DNA of 64,000 nt from an uncultured Lachnospiraceae bacterium (GCA_910589075.1 CAJUSK010000007.1:1-64000); one strand, 5' to 3'; numbered from the stretch's first letter, positions 18,004-27,298 are shown. Notes: generated by a model from the letters alone, not told the origin. Program-made: numbers and translations.

Positions 18004-18645
18004 CTATATTTCTACCAAATTATTCTTTATAGCAAACACCGCAGCCTGTGTCCGATCCGCAACATCAATTTTCTTAAATATGCTGGAAATATGATTTTTA
18101 ACGGTTCTTTCACTAATTTTCATTTCTTCCGCAATTTCTTTATTAAACATACCGCTGGCAACCAAAATTAAAACTTCCAATTCTCGTCTGGTCAACGCAT
18201 CAATCTTTTCTCTATTATCATTCCTTGTAACAAGTCTGGCATTCAACTCTGGAATCAAATCTGGCTGAATATAAGATTCACCGTTTATAACAGAATAAAT
18301 AGCTTTTTTTAATTCTGCTGAACCGGAATTTTTTAATAAATAACCGTCAACTCCTATTTCCACTGCTCTAACCAGATAATCAATTTCATTATGAACTGTA
18401 AGAATCAAAACTTTGACAGGAATGTTTTCATTTCTAATTTGTTGCAAAACCTCTATACCATTTTTATGCGGCATATTAATATCCAAAAATAAAACATCAG
18501 GTAGTACATGGCGCAAAACAGAAAGACACTCCAAACCATCATTTGCTTCTGCTATAATTTCAATATCTCCGTCAAACTCTAAAAGCTGCTTAATTCCTTC
18601 TCGAATTAATACATGATCATCTGAAATCATAACTTTTACACTCAT
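18004..18645 (-). CDS. NarL/LuxR-family response regulator
   Basis: 213 residues. The receiver domain (1 to about 120) has acidic residues Asp9-Asp10, the phosphorylation site Asp55 in LFLDINMP, and the conserved Lys in YLLKNSG. The C-terminal LuxR-type helix-turn-helix (about 145-210) contains the ELEVLxLxASGxxNKEIAE pattern and TVKNHIS. It lies 110 bp after the histidine kinase gene on the same strand and is its likely partner. The layout resembles DegS/DegU-type pairs, but the regulated genes are unknown. Confidence 0.95.
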   Translation of the reverse strand: MSVKVMISDDHVLIREGIKQLLEFDGDIEIIAEANDGLECLSVLRHVLPDVLFLDINMPHKNGIEVLQQIRNENIPVKVLILTVHNEIDYLVRAVEIGVDGYLLKNSGSAELKKAIYSVINGESYIQPDLIPELNARLVTRNDNREKIDALTRRELEVLILVASGMFNKEIAEEMKISERTVKNHISSIFKKIDVADRTQAAVFAIKNNLVEI

Positions 18646-18755
18646 AATATTTTTCCTTTTCCTATATATTTTTTATACCCCTTACATCATCTGTATATCT
18701 TCTACCTCCGCTATATATACCCCAAGCATATAGCACATCTGACATTATAACATAT

Positions 18756-19421
18756 TTATTCGTGTTTTGTTAGTACTTTTGGAATAAAAACATGAATTTT
18801 TGTTCCCTTTCCAAAAGTTGATGAAACTTTTATTTTTCCAGACATGAGTTTTACCCGTTCTTCCAAAATAAGCAATCCAAAATGTCTTTCCTTTTTCTTC
18901 GCTTCATCCAGATTAAAACCTATACCATCATCATCTACATGTATTTCTATATGATCTGTATAATCTTTTAACAATACCTTTAAATGTTTCGCTTTTGAAT
19001 GCCTGCACACATTCACAATACATTCCTGCATAATACGAAAAATACCAAGTGCTGTAGACTCATTGCAGGAAACAATATTATCAATATCAAATTCTACAAG
19101 AATATCAACATTTTCTTTCACACTGTCCAATAATCTGATAATCGTATTTTTCAATCCCAAATCATCAAATACCATAGGCCGTAAATCATAAATAACCATT
19201 CTGATTTCTTCAATAATAGCGTTTATTTCTTTGACGGTGGAAGCAATTTCAAGTTTCGATTTGATCATATCATGATCCATATAAATAGAAGCCAACTCTA
19301 ATTTATGTATCAGATGTGACAAATGTTGAAGAGATGTATCATGCAAATCTCTTGCAATCCGCTTTCTGTCCAACTCCTGTATTTCAAAAAATAATTCATT
19401 CCTACCATCATTCATTTTCAT
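18756..19421 (-). CDS. Short cytoplasmic sensor histidine kinase (HisKA_3 type)
   Basis: 221 residues. The HisKA_3 dimerisation domain has the phospho-acceptor His27 in RKRIARDLHDTS, and the HATPase_c domain has the N-box IMQECIVNVCRHS and G-box DDDGIGFN. There is almost no sequence before the kinase core: no membrane helix, PAS or GAF domain. Any signal must therefore come through a partner protein or the DHp helices themselves. It is much shorter than DegS (about 385 residues). The ATG follows AGGAGG. It pairs with the response regulator downstream and is divergent from the alpha/beta hydrolase gene. Confidence 0.93.
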   Translation of the reverse strand: MKMNDGRNELFFEIQELDRKRIARDLHDTSLQHLSHLIHKLELASIYMDHDMIKSKLEIASTVKEINAIIEEIRMVIYDLRPMVFDDLGLKNTIIRLLDSVKENVDILVEFDIDNIVSCNESTALGIFRIMQECIVNVCRHSKAKHLKVLLKDYTDHIEIHVDDDGIGFNLDEAKKKERHFGLLILEERVKLMSGKIKVSSTFGKGTKIHVFIPKVLTKHE

Positions 19422-19508
19422 TCCTCCTGATATGAAAACTTCCTTGTAACCTAATCTCTTTTCCTATATAATAGAATTAAATCCAGATGAAAAGAGTAGA
19501 GGTTTTTT

Positions 19509-20453
19509 ATGAATAAGAATATTAAAATTATTTCGGCCATCATCAGTTCATCACTTGCGACCATTCATCTGCTAAACAGAATGATCTATGCCGCTGCAAC
19601 GAAAAACGATATTCTTTCCAATATTGAAGATCAATATTACGAATGGCGTTTTGGTAAAATTCATTATGTAAAAAAAGGCAGTGGAAAACCCCTTCTGCTG
19701 GTTCATGATTTAACAGTAGGAAGCTCCAGTTATGAATTTCATAAAATTATCAATCAATTATCCAAACAATATGAAATTTATGCAATCGATCTGTTGGGAT
19801 ATGGTTTATCTGATAAACCAAATATGACATACACCAGTTTCTTATATGTGCAACTTCTGACTGATTTTATAAAAACTGTAATTGGTAAAAAAACTGACAT
19901 TATTGCCACAGGAGATACGTCCTCTATAGCCATTGTAACCTGCCATAATAATCCAGAAGTTTTTAACAAACTGGTGTTCATCAATCCTCAAAGTTTGTAC
20001 CAACTCAATTTAATACCAACCAAGCGAACGAAAACACTGAAAATTTTAATTGATTTACCTGTTATCGGTACTTTTATTTTTAATATAATTACTTCAAAGT
20101 ATTCGTTCCTGCAAACATTCCGTAAATACTATTTTTCAAAATCTTCCTTATTAAAGAAAAGAGATTTACTGGCTTACAGAGAAGCCAGCCATATTTATGA
20201 TTATAATTCAAAATATTCATTTTCCAGTCATATAGGAAGATATATGAATTTTAATATTCTTCATGCATTAAAAGAAATCAACCATAGTATGTTTATCATA
20301 ACAGGAAACGATAAATCAGACAATAAATCAATAACTGAAAATTATATTTATTACAATTCTTCTATTGAAACAGCAAATATTCTGAAAACCAGACAATATC
20401 CTCATCTGGAAAAACCGGAAAAATTGCTGGATCAACTGGAAATATTTCTATAA
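19509..20453 (+). CDS. Alpha/beta hydrolase-fold protein with altered nucleophile motif
   Basis: 314 residues. A hydrophobic N-terminal segment (about 6-22) may be a membrane anchor. The alpha/beta hydrolase fold follows: PLLLVHD (60-67) where HG is usual, AIDLLGYGLSDKP, then TGDTSSIA at 134-141 where GxSxG is expected. The residue in the nucleophile position is Thr137 and the last Gly is Ser. A catalytic-type His remains in QYPHLEKPE near the end. It may be an inactive or non-hydrolytic member, or may use a neighbouring Ser. It is divergent from the kinase gene and convergent with rsmG. Confidence 0.85.
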   Translation: MNKNIKIISAIISSSLATIHLLNRMIYAAATKNDILSNIEDQYYEWRFGKIHYVKKGSGKPLLLVHDLTVGSSSYEFHKIINQLSKQYEIYAIDLLGYGLSDKPNMTYTSFLYVQLLTDFIKTVIGKKTDIIATGDTSSIAIVTCHNNPEVFNKLVFINPQSLYQLNLIPTKRTKTLKILIDLPVIGTFIFNIITSKYSFLQTFRKYYFSKSSLLKKRDLLAYREASHIYDYNSKYSFSSHIGRYMNFNILHALKEINHSMFIITGNDKSDNKSITENYIYYNSSIETANILKTRQYPHLEKPEKLLDQLEIFL

Positions 20454-20475
20454 AAATCATTTACTTGTGAATTTT

Positions 20476-21222
20476 TTAACATAAAGGATCTTTTGAAGGA
20501 AGCCCCGCTTTTCTGGGATATTTGAGCGGGGTTTTCTTTTGTTTTTGTATAAATATGAGAGTTCTGTGAAAATCAGAACCATGAAGAATGAAATCGTTTC
20601 TCTTAGCCGGAAACCCTCCTAATAAATGAATTGCATTTCCGGACTCTTCCAGTTCTTCGGAAACCTTCTCCGATTTATAAGAAACAAACATACCACCTGT
20701 CTTAACAAATGGAAGACAATATTCAGAAAGAGTAGACAAATTGGCCACTGCCCTGGAAACGCACAAATCAAATGACTCCCTGCATTGATCCGGTCTGGCA
20801 AAATCTTCCGCTCTCCCATGTACAGTATTTATTTCTGAAAGTTCTAACACCTCAATAACATGGTTTAAAAAACCGATTCTCTTTTTTAATGAGTCCAAAA
20901 GAGTAATTTTTAAATGGGGAAATGCAATTTTCAGAGGAATCCCCGGAAAACCGGCACCGGTTCCTATATCAATTACAGTATGTACCGTAAATAAATCCAT
21001 ATACCCTGCAAGTGAAAGACTGTCTACAAAATGTTTTTGAATAACCTCTTTATATTCAGTAATCCCTGTTAAATTCATAAAAGAATTCCATTCCAACAGA
21101 ATTTCATAATATTTTAAAAGCTGGCAAACCTGATTCTCATCTAATACAATACCATATTCTTTTAGATCTTCGATTAATTCATCTGTATCATATCGTTCCA
21201 ACAATTCTTTATAGTTGTTCAT
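20476..21222 (-). CDS. rsmG: 16S rRNA (guanine(527)-N7)-methyltransferase RsmG
   Basis: This SAM-dependent methylase of about 248 residues modifies G527 of 16S rRNA. The SAM motif DIGTGAGFPGIPLKIAFP is near residue 75, and the C-terminus KYPRKAGLPSKDPL is typical. I chose the ATG at 21222 (MNNYKELLERY) because GGAG lies 8 nt upstream; the longer frame from 21264 has no ribosome site. The end of the gene contains a GC-rich hairpin that can act as a terminator for the convergent hydrolase gene. It follows mnmG by about 105 bp. Confidence 0.96.
   Translation of the reverse strand: MNNYKELLERYDTDELIEDLKEYGIVLDENQVCQLLKYYEILLEWNSFMNLTGITEYKEVIQKHFVDSLSLAGYMDLFTVHTVIDIGTGAGFPGIPLKIAFPHLKITLLDSLKKRIGFLNHVIEVLELSEINTVHGRAEDFARPDQCRESFDLCVSRAVANLSTLSEYCLPFVKTGGMFVSYKSEKVSEELEESGNAIHLLGGFPAKRNDFILHGSDFHRTLIFIQKQKKTPLKYPRKAGLPSKDPLC
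20503..20545 (+). terminator. Terminator of the hydrolase gene, inside the rsmG coding end
   Basis: On the plus strand CCCCGCT (20503-20509) pairs with AGCGGGG (20525-20531) and is followed by TTTTCTTTTGTTTTT. It lies 50 bp after the hydrolase stop codon and entirely within the last codons of rsmG on the other strand. Confidence 0.75.
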
Positions 21223-21327
21223 ACATATATCTCCATCCATTTGCATGATACATCTCTTCAACACTTGTCACTCCTGATACAAAATTCAGTATGACTTTTT
21301 GTTTATATAGAAAAATAAATGTTGTCA

Positions 21328-23232
21328 TCAACCCTGAAAATGTTCCAGATAAATCAACAATACCGATATATCTGCCGGAGAGACACCAGAAATTCTGGAA
21401 GCCTGGCCCAATGAAGCCGGCCGATAATTTTGAAGTTTCTGCCGGGCCTCAATTCTGAGACTTTTCACATCATTATAATCCAGGCTGTCCGGTATTTTTT
21501 TATGTTCCATCTTTTTATACTGCTCCACCTGACGACGCTGCCGTACAATATATCCCTCATACTTAATTTCAATTTCCACCTGTTCGATCACATCCTGCGG
21601 CAATTTGGGCCTGTTGTCATCAAGCTCTTCTAAAATTTCATAAGACAACTCCGGCCTGCACATCAGTTCGGCCAGGTTTGTCCCTGTCCGCAATTTTGCA
21701 CTTCCATATTTCTCCATGAATTTCTGATGCTCAAGGGAAGCCCCTACCGAAGTATTTTTCAGACGACTGATTTCTCTTTGAATTGCTTCTTCCTTCTCCA
21801 CAACCTTCCGATATACTTCTTCGGATACCAGTCCCACTTCATAACCTTTCTTTCGAAGACGCAAATCTGCATTATCCTGCCGCAAAAGCAGACGATATTC
21901 TGCTCTGGAAGTCATCATACGATATGGTTCAAAAGTTTCCTTTGTGACCAAATCATCAATCAATACACCGATATAACTTTCGGAACGGTCCATAATCAAA
22001 GGTTCTCGTCCCATAATTCCCATAGCAGCATTCACACCAGCCACCAAACCCTGCGCAGCTGCTTCCTCGTAGCCACTGCTTCCATTCAACTGACCTGCAC
22101 TGAAAAGCCCTTTCACTTTCTTAAATTCCAGTGAACTCTTTAATTGAATGGAATTGATACAGTCATATTCAATGGCATAAGCATTTCTCACGATTCTGCA
22201 CTGTTCCAGCCCCGGAACAGTTCGATACATGGCTAATTGTACATCTTCCGGCAGAGAAGAAGACATACCACCCACATACATCTCATTTGTATGTAATCCT
22301 TCCGGCTCTATAAATACCTGATGCCGCTCTTTATCGGCAAATTTTACAACTTTATCCTCAATGGAAGGACAATATCTGGGACCCGTTCCCTCTATCACAC
22401 CTGCATAAATAGGCGACCGGTCAAGATTCTCCCGTATAATTTTGTGTGTTTCTTCATTGGTATAAGTCAGATAGCAGGGTGCCTGGTCAATCTGCACAGC
22501 ATCAGGATCTGTAGAAAAAGAAAAGGGTATAACGCGTTTATCTCCATCCTGTCTTTCCATACGTTCATAATTCAGAGAACGTCCATCCATTCTGGCAGGT
22601 GTACCTGTTTTAAAACGGCGCATTTCCACACCCAGTTTTTTCAGTGAATCCGTCAAAAATCTGGCGGGCTGCAGCCCGTTGGGACCTGTATACGTTATAG
22701 TCTCCCCACAGAGACATCTTGCATTTAAGTATGTTCCCGTACAGAGGATGACCGCTTTACATTCGTATATTATACCTGTGGATATTTTTACACCAACAAT
22801 TTTTTTATCGAAAACAGACTGCTCATTTTCCCATGCTTCAGAAAGAAGTTCACATACTTCCGCCTGCTTGACAATCAAATGTTCCTGATTTTCTATTACC
22901 TGACGCATTTTTCGTGTATAATCTGCTTTATCTGCCTGTGCCCTCAAAGAATGCACTGCCGGTCCTTTGGATCTGTTCAGCATTTTGGATTGAATAAATG
23001 TCTGGTCGATCACTTTACCCATTTCACCTCCCAGAGCATCCACCTCCCTGACCAAATGTCCTTTGGATGAACCTCCTATATTGGGATTACAGGGCATCAA
23101 AGCTATACTGTCCACACTGACTGTAAAAATAACAGTTTCCAGACCAAGTCTGGCACATGCCAACGCAGCTTCACATCCGGCATGCCCTGCACCTACCACA
23201 CACACATCCACTTTTTCCCTGATTTCAGACAT
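21328..23232 (-). CDS. mnmG: tRNA uridine-5-carboxymethylaminomethyl modification enzyme MnmG (GidA)
   Basis: This 634-residue FAD protein works with MnmE to install cmnm5 groups on U34 of several tRNAs. The N-terminal dinucleotide-binding motif is VVGAGHAGCEAALA. Other family blocks are MPCNPNIGGSSKGHLVREVDALGG, CTGTYL, GRSLNYERM and the C-terminal helical GIDA domain with SRAEYRLLLRQDNADLRL. Length is standard. It lies between mnmE (34 bp upstream) and rsmG. Confidence 0.98.
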   Translation of the reverse strand: MSEIREKVDVCVVGAGHAGCEAALACARLGLETVIFTVSVDSIALMPCNPNIGGSSKGHLVREVDALGGEMGKVIDQTFIQSKMLNRSKGPAVHSLRAQADKADYTRKMRQVIENQEHLIVKQAEVCELLSEAWENEQSVFDKKIVGVKISTGIIYECKAVILCTGTYLNARCLCGETITYTGPNGLQPARFLTDSLKKLGVEMRRFKTGTPARMDGRSLNYERMERQDGDKRVIPFSFSTDPDAVQIDQAPCYLTYTNEETHKIIRENLDRSPIYAGVIEGTGPRYCPSIEDKVVKFADKERHQVFIEPEGLHTNEMYVGGMSSSLPEDVQLAMYRTVPGLEQCRIVRNAYAIEYDCINSIQLKSSLEFKKVKGLFSAGQLNGSSGYEEAAAQGLVAGVNAAMGIMGREPLIMDRSESYIGVLIDDLVTKETFEPYRMMTSRAEYRLLLRQDNADLRLRKKGYEVGLVSEEVYRKVVEKEEAIQREISRLKNTSVGASLEHQKFMEKYGSAKLRTGTNLAELMCRPELSYEILEELDDNRPKLPQDVIEQVEIEIKYEGYIVRQRRQVEQYKKMEHKKIPDSLDYNDVKSLRIEARQKLQNYRPASLGQASRISGVSPADISVLLIYLEHFQG

Positions 23233-23266
23233 CTTTTTTCAACTCCTCTAAATGAAAATTCCTACA

Positions 23267-24649
23267 TTATTTTCCCATACAGAACCTGGAAAAAATTTCA
23301 TTGACCAAATCTTCTCCCACTTCTTCGCCAATAATATGACCCAGCCGGGAATAGGCATTCATCAAATCTATAGAATAAAAATCTTCAGGCAGTTTCTTTG
23401 AAACACTTTCTATTACCATCAAAATACTCTCATATGCTTCCTGTAAAGCCTCTTTGTGTCGCATATTGGTAATATACACTTCATTTTCAAAAGAAATCTT
23501 ACCATGAAAAAAAAGATCCCGTATGGCTTCTTCCAATTCTTCCATTCCACTTTGCTGCGTCAGAGACATCTTTATAACAGGATAACGATTTTCGGTTGTT
23601 TCATATATGATATCCTCTGTTATAACACTGGGAAGATCCGTTTTATTTAATATAATCAGGCAATTCTTTTCTCTGATAAACGATAAAATCTCGAAATCAT
23701 TATCATCCCAGGGTACGGAAGCATCCACAACATATAAAATCAAATCTGCTTCCTTTGCGGATTGAATAGCACGCTCCACGCCTATTTTTTCAACTATATC
23801 TTCCGTATGTCGGATACCTGCCGTATCTTTTATACAAAGGCATATATTTTTGAGACGAACCGTTTCTTCCAGAATATCTCTGGTCGTTCCGGCTATATCT
23901 GTCACTATGGCCCGCTCTCCTCCGGACAAAGCATTTAATAAAGATGACTTTCCGGCATTGGGTTTACCCAGAATAACAGTTCCAATGCCATCCTTCATCA
24001 CCTTTCCGTCTTTTGCAGAATCAATCAGCTTTTTTAATGTAAAAGACAATTCATTCAAAACCTGAGACAGAGCTTCCCCATGCCCGTCCATATCAATATG
24101 TTCCGGATCATCCAAAGCTGATTCTATAAATGCAATTTCATATAAAATCTTTTCTCTGAGTTCCTTAATGACAGAAAAAACAGATCCCCTCAACTGACTG
24201 AAAGAAGACCGCATTGCAAATTCATTGGTAGACTGTATCAAATCCATCACTGCTTCTGCTCTGGACAAATCAATCCTGCCATTCAAAAACGCACGCTTTG
24301 TAAACTCTCCTGGCAAGGCAAGCCTTACACCTGTTTCGATGACAAGTTCCAGTATACGATTGGTAATCAGTATTCCTCCATGACAATGAATTTCCACAAC
24401 ATCTTCCGCAGTATAACTTCTGGGGGCACGCATAACCGATACCATAACTTCATCCACAGGTTTATCCTGTTCATATACTAAACCATAGTGAATGGTATGG
24501 CTGGACACTTTCTGTAAAATATGCTTTCTTCCCTTTGTCATAAAAATCTGATCCACAGCAGTGATGGCATCCGGTCCACTCACTCTGATAATACTGATTC
24601 CCGAATCAGACAAAGCAGTTGCAATAGCGGCGATTGTTTCTGTATACAT
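23267..24649 (-). CDS. mnmE: tRNA modification GTPase MnmE (TrmE)
   Basis: This GTPase of about 460 residues is the partner of MnmG. The N-terminal formyl-THF-binding domain begins TETIAAIATALSDSG. The G domain has G1 GKPNAGKS, G2 IAGTTRD, G3 DTAGI and G4 NKTD. The C-terminal FCMGK carries the catalytic Cys. I chose the ATG at 24649 since GGAG lies 8 nt upstream; the longer frame (24667) starts ahead of that ribosome site. A palindromic hairpin lies in its leader. Confidence 0.97.
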   Translation of the reverse strand: MYTETIAAIATALSDSGISIIRVSGPDAITAVDQIFMTKGRKHILQKVSSHTIHYGLVYEQDKPVDEVMVSVMRAPRSYTAEDVVEIHCHGGILITNRILELVIETGVRLALPGEFTKRAFLNGRIDLSRAEAVMDLIQSTNEFAMRSSFSQLRGSVFSVIKELREKILYEIAFIESALDDPEHIDMDGHGEALSQVLNELSFTLKKLIDSAKDGKVMKDGIGTVILGKPNAGKSSLLNALSGGERAIVTDIAGTTRDILEETVRLKNICLCIKDTAGIRHTEDIVEKIGVERAIQSAKEADLILYVVDASVPWDDNDFEILSFIREKNCLIILNKTDLPSVITEDIIYETTENRYPVIKMSLTQQSGMEELEEAIRDLFFHGKISFENEVYITNMRHKEALQEAYESILMVIESVSKKLPEDFYSIDLMNAYSRLGHIIGEEVGEDLVNEIFSRFCMGK

Positions 24650-24679
24650 AAATAGATCTCCAGACATGATAATGCGAAT

Positions 24680-24700
24680 GCCCGGTTAAATTAACCGGGC
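24680..24700 (-). other. Perfect hairpin in the jag-mnmE gap
   Basis: GCCCGGTTA and TAACCGGGC pair around an AAT loop, 31 bp before the mnmE start. On the coding strand no T-run follows, so it looks more like an RNA structure (processing or stability element) than a terminator. In the opposite direction a short CCTTTT follows. Confidence 0.7.
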
Positions 24701-24729
24701 CTTTTACACAATTTCTGTACAAAAATACT

Positions 24730-25353
24730 TTATTTTTTCAGTGTTACCACAACTCTTCTGTAAGGCTCATCACCCTCGCTGTGAGTCACTACGTATCTGT
24801 CATTTTGAAGGGCAGAATGAATAATCCTTCTTTCATATGGATTCATAGGCTCCAGGGACACAGGACGTTTTGTCCTTTTCACCTTAAAAGCGATATTCTT
24901 CGCAAGATTCTCCAGTGTATCCTTTCTTCTCTTCCTGTAATTCTCTGTATCTACCTTCACCCGGATATAATTTTCCACATCTTTATTCACTACAAGGGAA
25001 GTCAGATATTGAAGAGAATCCAGTGTTTGTCCTCTCTTACCGATCAGAACACCCATTTCATCTCCCTGCAGATCTATCTCCATAAAATGTTCAATCTCAT
25101 CATATTTTATATCAATCACAACCGTCAGGTTCATAGCTTCAAATATATCATTTAAAAAAGTTCTGGCCGTATCTTTCACAGATGATTTTACTTTGGCCTT
25201 AATGACAGCAGCCCTGGAACCAATTCCCAAAAAACCTGTAGAGCCTTCATCTATCACTTCATATTCCAGCCTGTCACTGGTAACGGAAAATTTCTGACAG
25301 GCTTCCGTAATTGCATCGTCTACTGTTTTTGCTGTTATCTCCATAAATTCCAT
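24730..25353 (-). CDS. jag: Jag / KhpB RNA-binding protein (SpoIIIJ-associated)
   Basis: 207 residues with three domains. An N-terminal Jag_N domain (about 1-50) contains GSTGFLGIGSRAA. A KH domain has the GxxG-type loop VLIGKRGQTLDSLQYL. A C-terminal R3H domain contains the NPYERRIIHSAL stretch. It binds RNA together with KhpA and affects cell elongation or division in related bacteria. It is encoded 15 bp after yidC, the usual arrangement. The ATG follows GGGGGT. Confidence 0.96.
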   Translation of the reverse strand: MEFMEITAKTVDDAITEACQKFSVTSDRLEYEVIDEGSTGFLGIGSRAAVIKAKVKSSVKDTARTFLNDIFEAMNLTVVIDIKYDEIEHFMEIDLQGDEMGVLIGKRGQTLDSLQYLTSLVVNKDVENYIRVKVDTENYRKRRKDTLENLAKNIAFKVKRTKRPVSLEPMNPYERRIIHSALQNDRYVVTHSEGDEPYRRVVVTLKK

Positions 25354-25368
25354 CCCGATTACCCCCTG

Positions 25369-26661
25369 TTACTTTTTGTTGTTTTTCTCGTTATACTCAC
25401 GCACCATATTGGCTTTCGCCGCAATACTTCCCGGTTCTCTGTGTGTCTCGAAATATTCTCTGGCCCTTCTCAGCTTTTCTTCTTTTTCTGTTTCCGAATA
25501 TAAAGAGTTAGAAGAATTCATTCTTTTCGTGTTGATAGAGGCATTATCATTAATCTGCTTACCGGAAATGCCCATCTTTTCCAGTTTCTTTTCCCTCTTT
25601 TCAAGATTTTTCTGGATGACATCATCCATATCGATCTTATCAATATGCTTATTGATCAACACCTGCTGTACACTTCTGACCACAGCGCCGGCTACCCAGT
25701 AAATACCCATACCTGCAGGCAGCGTAAAACAGAAAACGGCTGACATAATAGGCATCATTGTATTCATCATTTTCATAGAAGCCGCCATGCTGTTTTCCTG
25801 TCCGTCTTTTCCCTTCGTATCAGGCTGAGGCATCAGCTTTACATTCAGCCATTGAGTAAAAGCAGCCAGAAACGGGATCATCAATGCAACCACCACCATC
25901 AGATAAGCGCCTGCCGTAAAGGCTTCTTTCAGCATAAAAGAAGGTGAATTTGCAATATTCAGCCCCAAAAAGTTGTTGTACTCATTTAATTTTCCAACTG
26001 TATCAGTAACATCTGCGGATAAGGAAGGAAATTTATCCATGATACTCTGCCATTCCGCCGTGGAAGCACGATTCAGACAATCAATGTACGTATTCTGCAC
26101 ATAGGAGGCTGTTCCATTTAAAAAAGCCTCATTCTGAAACTGTTTTTCATACATCCTGGAATTGGTAAAGCTTTGCAACAGCTCTGAACTGCCAACCTGT
26201 CCAATCAGCTTGTCCACAAGAGGGAAGTATGCTTCCTTGATCTGCTTAACATAAGCCGGCATAGCATTGATTACACGATATAAGGCAAACAGTATGGGCA
26301 TCTGTATCAAAAGCTGCAGACAACTGCCTGTAGGAGATACACCATATTTATCGTAAACAGCCCTGGTCTCTTCATTCATGGCCATCATAGATTCATTATC
26401 TTTTTTGTTTTTATATTTCTTCTGAATCTCCTGTAATTCCGGATTCATCTTAGCAGATAATTTGGAAAATTTCTGCTGCTTAATCGTAAGCGGTGTCATA
26501 CACCCATATATTACAATCGTAAACAAAATAATAGACAGACCTATGTTTGGTATTCCCATTTTGTCAAGCAAAACGAAAATCCCATCCATCAGATATCCCA
26601 ATATAATCGCAATCGGCTTTAAAAAACCTGACTGCTGTGTCAATAGTATACCACCCGGCAA
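25369..26661 (-). CDS. yidC: Membrane protein insertase YidC
   Basis: This YidC/OxaI family insertase of 430 residues inserts membrane proteins with or after SecYEG. It has the gram-positive layout of five membrane helices and no large periplasmic domain; it contains the core VIYGCMTPLTIKQQKFS, a YKNKK coiled segment, and a basic cytoplasmic tail. The start is a TTG at 26661, 8 nt after AAGGAGG. Unlike Bacillus SpoIIIJ it shows no lipobox Cys at the N-terminus. It lies between yidD and jag. Confidence 0.96.
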   Translation of the reverse strand: MPGGILLTQQSGFLKPIAIILGYLMDGIFVLLDKMGIPNIGLSIILFTIVIYGCMTPLTIKQQKFSKLSAKMNPELQEIQKKYKNKKDNESMMAMNEETRAVYDKYGVSPTGSCLQLLIQMPILFALYRVINAMPAYVKQIKEAYFPLVDKLIGQVGSSELLQSFTNSRMYEKQFQNEAFLNGTASYVQNTYIDCLNRASTAEWQSIMDKFPSLSADVTDTVGKLNEYNNFLGLNIANSPSFMLKEAFTAGAYLMVVVALMIPFLAAFTQWLNVKLMPQPDTKGKDGQENSMAASMKMMNTMMPIMSAVFCFTLPAGMGIYWVAGAVVRSVQQVLINKHIDKIDMDDVIQKNLEKREKKLEKMGISGKQINDNASINTKRMNSSNSLYSETEKEEKLRRAREYFETHREPGSIAAKANMVREYNEKNNKK

Positions 26662-26714
26662 TTTTTCTTCCTCCTTGAATATTCCCTTTCATATCTTTAC
26701 CTATTACTTAGATA

Positions 26715-26945
26715 TTAAGGAACAGGATCATATCCCCCTCTGGAAAAGGGATTACATCTGAGTATTCTCCAGACGGTCAGAATACCGCCTTTCAATACCC
26801 CATACTTCTCAAATGCCTCAATCCCATATTGTGAACAGGTAGGAATATACGGACATTTAACCCTTTTCAGAGGAGACAGATATTTTTGATAAAGTTTTAT
26901 GAAATGAATCAGTATTTTTTTCATATCAATATACAAATGTTTCAT
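26715..26945 (-). CDS. yidD: Membrane protein insertion efficiency factor YidD
   Basis: 76 residues. A short amphipathic N-terminal helix is followed by the YidD signature CPYIPTCSQYGIEAFEKYG and CNPFSRGGYDPVP. It aids YidC-dependent insertion. Its start overlaps the rnpA stop (ATGA), so it is translated by coupling; the in-frame ATG at 26924 is an alternative start but has no ribosome site. Confidence 0.95.
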   Translation of the reverse strand: MKHLYIDMKKILIHFIKLYQKYLSPLKRVKCPYIPTCSQYGIEAFEKYGVLKGGILTVWRILRCNPFSRGGYDPVP

Positions 26946-27298
26946 AAAGGCAAGGCTTCTTCCATTGACAGTATCTTATGAAGCCTTCCCAGATGTAACA
27001 TGGCGTTTTTGATTTCCTCATAGGAAGCCTCAGACGCACACCCTCTCGCAACGACTACTATATCCAAACCACTATTAAATATATTTTCGTGTAGCCGGTA
27101 ACTCTCACGAACCAGTCTTATAATTCGATGTCTTACAACACTGTTCCCAACTTTTTTACTGACAGATATTCCCAGCCTGTTCCTGTTTTGATGATTTTCC
27201 ATAATATACATTACCAGATACTTATTGGCATACGATTTGCCTTTTCTGTAAACAGTGCGGAAATCTCTGTTTTTTTTCAACGATTCAGAAAATATCAT
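26942..27298 (-). CDS. rnpA: Ribonuclease P protein component
   Basis: 118 residues. It is the basic protein subunit of RNase P, which matures the 5' ends of tRNAs. It starts ESLKKNRDFRTVYRKGKS and carries the RNR motif region NRLGISVSKKVGNSVVRHRIIRLVRE. It lies downstream of rpmH, separated by a small terminator-like hairpin, and overlaps yidD by 4 nt. Confidence 0.97.
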   Translation of the reverse strand: MIFSESLKKNRDFRTVYRKGKSYANKYLVMYIMENHQNRNRLGISVSKKVGNSVVRHRIIRLVRESYRLHENIFNSGLDIVVVARGCASEASYEEIKNAMLHLGRLHKILSMEEALPL

